This document shows, in pieces, positions 62,467 through 64,000 of a DNA stretch of 64,000 nucleotides (position 1 is the first letter of the stretch; each line of letters opens with the position of its first letter). Below the pieces are notes generated by a model that was given only the letters and a program-made list of their open reading frames with translations, was not told the origin of the DNA and searched no databases. The DNA comes from Trichoplax sp. H2. Its lineage: Eukaryota > Placozoa > Uniplacotomia > Trichoplacea. Where the stretch lies: positions 1 to 64,000 of the forward strand of contig NOWV01000166.1 of assembly GCA_003344405.1 (NCBI GenBank), read 5' to 3'. The translations under genes and the position numbers were made by a program.

Positions 62467-64000
62467 TACGAAATGACTCTTTAAGCTAATAGAAATTAAT
62501 CAATCATTACATTTCATATACAGTCCAGCATCAAATACCAGATGATAGCAGTTGATACACAAGAGGAAAAAACTCATCCACTAGAGCTCAGTATGCCGCT
62601 GATGAGCTGCTTTACCTAGTAAGGGCCATCATTTCAACTATCCACTTCCCCATGACAACAAGCAATGATAGTCTTTCGTTAGCATAAAGATAGGCGGCAG
62701 AGTATCGCTTCTAATTTGATTGTGTCTCTCCACATTCAGACATCTATTTACGAGTTTCAATTCTACTATGCAATCCTTCTGACTAATTCGTCGATGGTAA
62801 ATACAGAACGCAAATGCAATTATTAACCCGAGTGCTAATGCAAGATTTGCATATGGATTTGCAGAATGTGCTTACCGACATGCGGACGGACATGCCGCCG
62901 AGGTCAGACCATAGAAAAGTACAGTACCATCAGTCCATCAACCGGGCATACCGTACAGTACATTACATTGTAACAAATTTCAATTTTAACAGCTTTTACT
63001 ATAGAGAAAATGAAAGGGATCGACAGTAATTCGATGCACACCACTGTACTGTACACTGTACGGTATTGTACTATACAGTACAGTGTACTGCAACAGTACA
63101 GATAATGGACATCTTATACAGTATAGCAACCCATACATGATCCTCTGACTCACTACACAGTACCAAGTCTTTACCGGCTAATTTTACTAATATAGATGTT
63201 GTACAATATAGCAGTTCAGACAAAAGCGACTAGTACATGTTTTTGTTGGTTGCTATAGTAACTAAGGGAGACTCCTGAGACTCCCATCAATCAGAGCCAC
63301 GCTAGCACTATAGTAGATGATCAAAACATCTTTCGGTCAATTTTCGAATAAATCATTTGATAGAGAGAGAGAAGCAAAGGCGTAACCTTGAGGATGACTC
63401 CAGAGGAGGCAAATAAGTGGATGTGTATACAAATGCTTCATACTATTAATCAATAAGTATATCGGCTACCTTAAAAAGAGAAGAATAGTGGAAAGACGAG
63501 CATACTCTTAATCTGGCATCTTTCCTTAGGGTATGTCCAATATAGTATACGTTTAATATTTTCATTACTAGATTGAAATGTTGATCTTGAACTAATAAAA
63601 GGTGCTCTAAACTTCTATATCATCTCATAGTTTTCGTTGATGTACAGTATAGTAACCACATTGAATCATAACCTTGATAATACGCATGCACTGCTTCATA
63701 CAGTATATGAGCGTTTGAACAAGAGCATGTGTATCAGTACAAATAGTGTATGTTGGCATTGTATCGTAATTGAATTACTACCTCTACACAAAATCATCAT
63801 ACGACTTGACTATAAACACTAGCTACATTATTTTAGATAGAGATTTGCGTAAAGTAAAATATCTTGTGGAAAATTTTCTTCAATAGCTAAACATCAATTT
63901 ATCACATCAACAGCCAAGTAGATGGAATTATTGCATACGAATACTAGGTACAGGATATACGCATATTTTTATTTTTCATATCTGTAGAATACATACTTTA
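62467..64000. other. upstream of NUBPL to window end, no supported gene
   Basis: Contains a GTAC-palindrome cluster at about 63035-63095. A 71-codon plus frame at 62814-63029 has a plausible first half but no splice context or similarity. A gene beginning further right cannot be excluded. Confidence 0.4.

Noticed and set aside
62814-63029. 71-codon plus frame upstream of NUBPL
   Set aside because: The second half runs into GTAC-type repeat sequence and no family or splice site supports it.
1-64000. Search for CRISPR arrays, bacterial operons, prophage or transposase genes
   Set aside because: The DNA is animal-type with spliceosomal introns; no regularly spaced direct repeats with unique spacers and no transposase or reverse transcriptase motif were seen.

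Overview
The window is 64 kb of AT-rich, intron-dense nuclear DNA from an animal. Twelve protein genes can be rebuilt exon by exon from GT-AG borders with consistent reading phase. Most introns are about 70-600 bp. The genes have clear human-like orthologues (CEP350, LRRIQ3, AP3M1, NUBPL, TYW3, MPDU1, MRPS2, CDC26, MSRA, C11orf98), and several keep near-human protein length. High intron number, short introns and low GC suggest an early-branching animal, most likely a placozoan such as Trichoplax. That placement is inference; no marker gene fixes it.

Layout: 1-2216 is non-coding with a ~160-bp tandem repeat. 2217-6699 (+) is a 10-exon cytochrome P450. 9118-12188 (+) is LRRIQ3. 13245-14770 (-) is MRPS2, head-to-head with intronless MPDU1 (15687-16415, +); a 12-bp satellite and an assembly gap lie between them. 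18006-20276 (+) is TYW3. 24779-25387 (-) is a C11orf98-like gene sharing a ~380-bp upstream region with CDC26 (25767-26003, +). 30550-35146 (+) is a 15-exon aromatic amino acid decarboxylase homologue with an altered active site. 36963-37496 (-) is MSRA. 38040-39914 is a near-duplicate of ~0.9 kb on either side of a gap, followed by palindromic GTAC-rich repeats. 41236-53820 (+) is a 30-exon CEP350 with no visible CAP-Gly domain. 55885-59759 (+) is the 19-exon AP3M1, tail-to-tail with the 11-exon NUBPL (60140-62466, -).

The genes are mostly unrelated housekeeping functions: tRNA wybutosine synthesis, dolichol-sugar use, mitochondrial translation, complex I assembly, AP-3 sorting, APC/C, centriole/cilium. 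No operon or pathway cluster is apparent. The most interesting items are the decarboxylase homologue (Asn in place of the cofactor-stacking His, and SPQKL in place of NPHKW around the PLP lysine), a dispersed hairpin repeat built on CATGGACTACTAGAA with an apparent occupied/empty site pair, and a dense set of TACAGTACTGTA-type palindromes. I did not find a wholly new multi-gene system.
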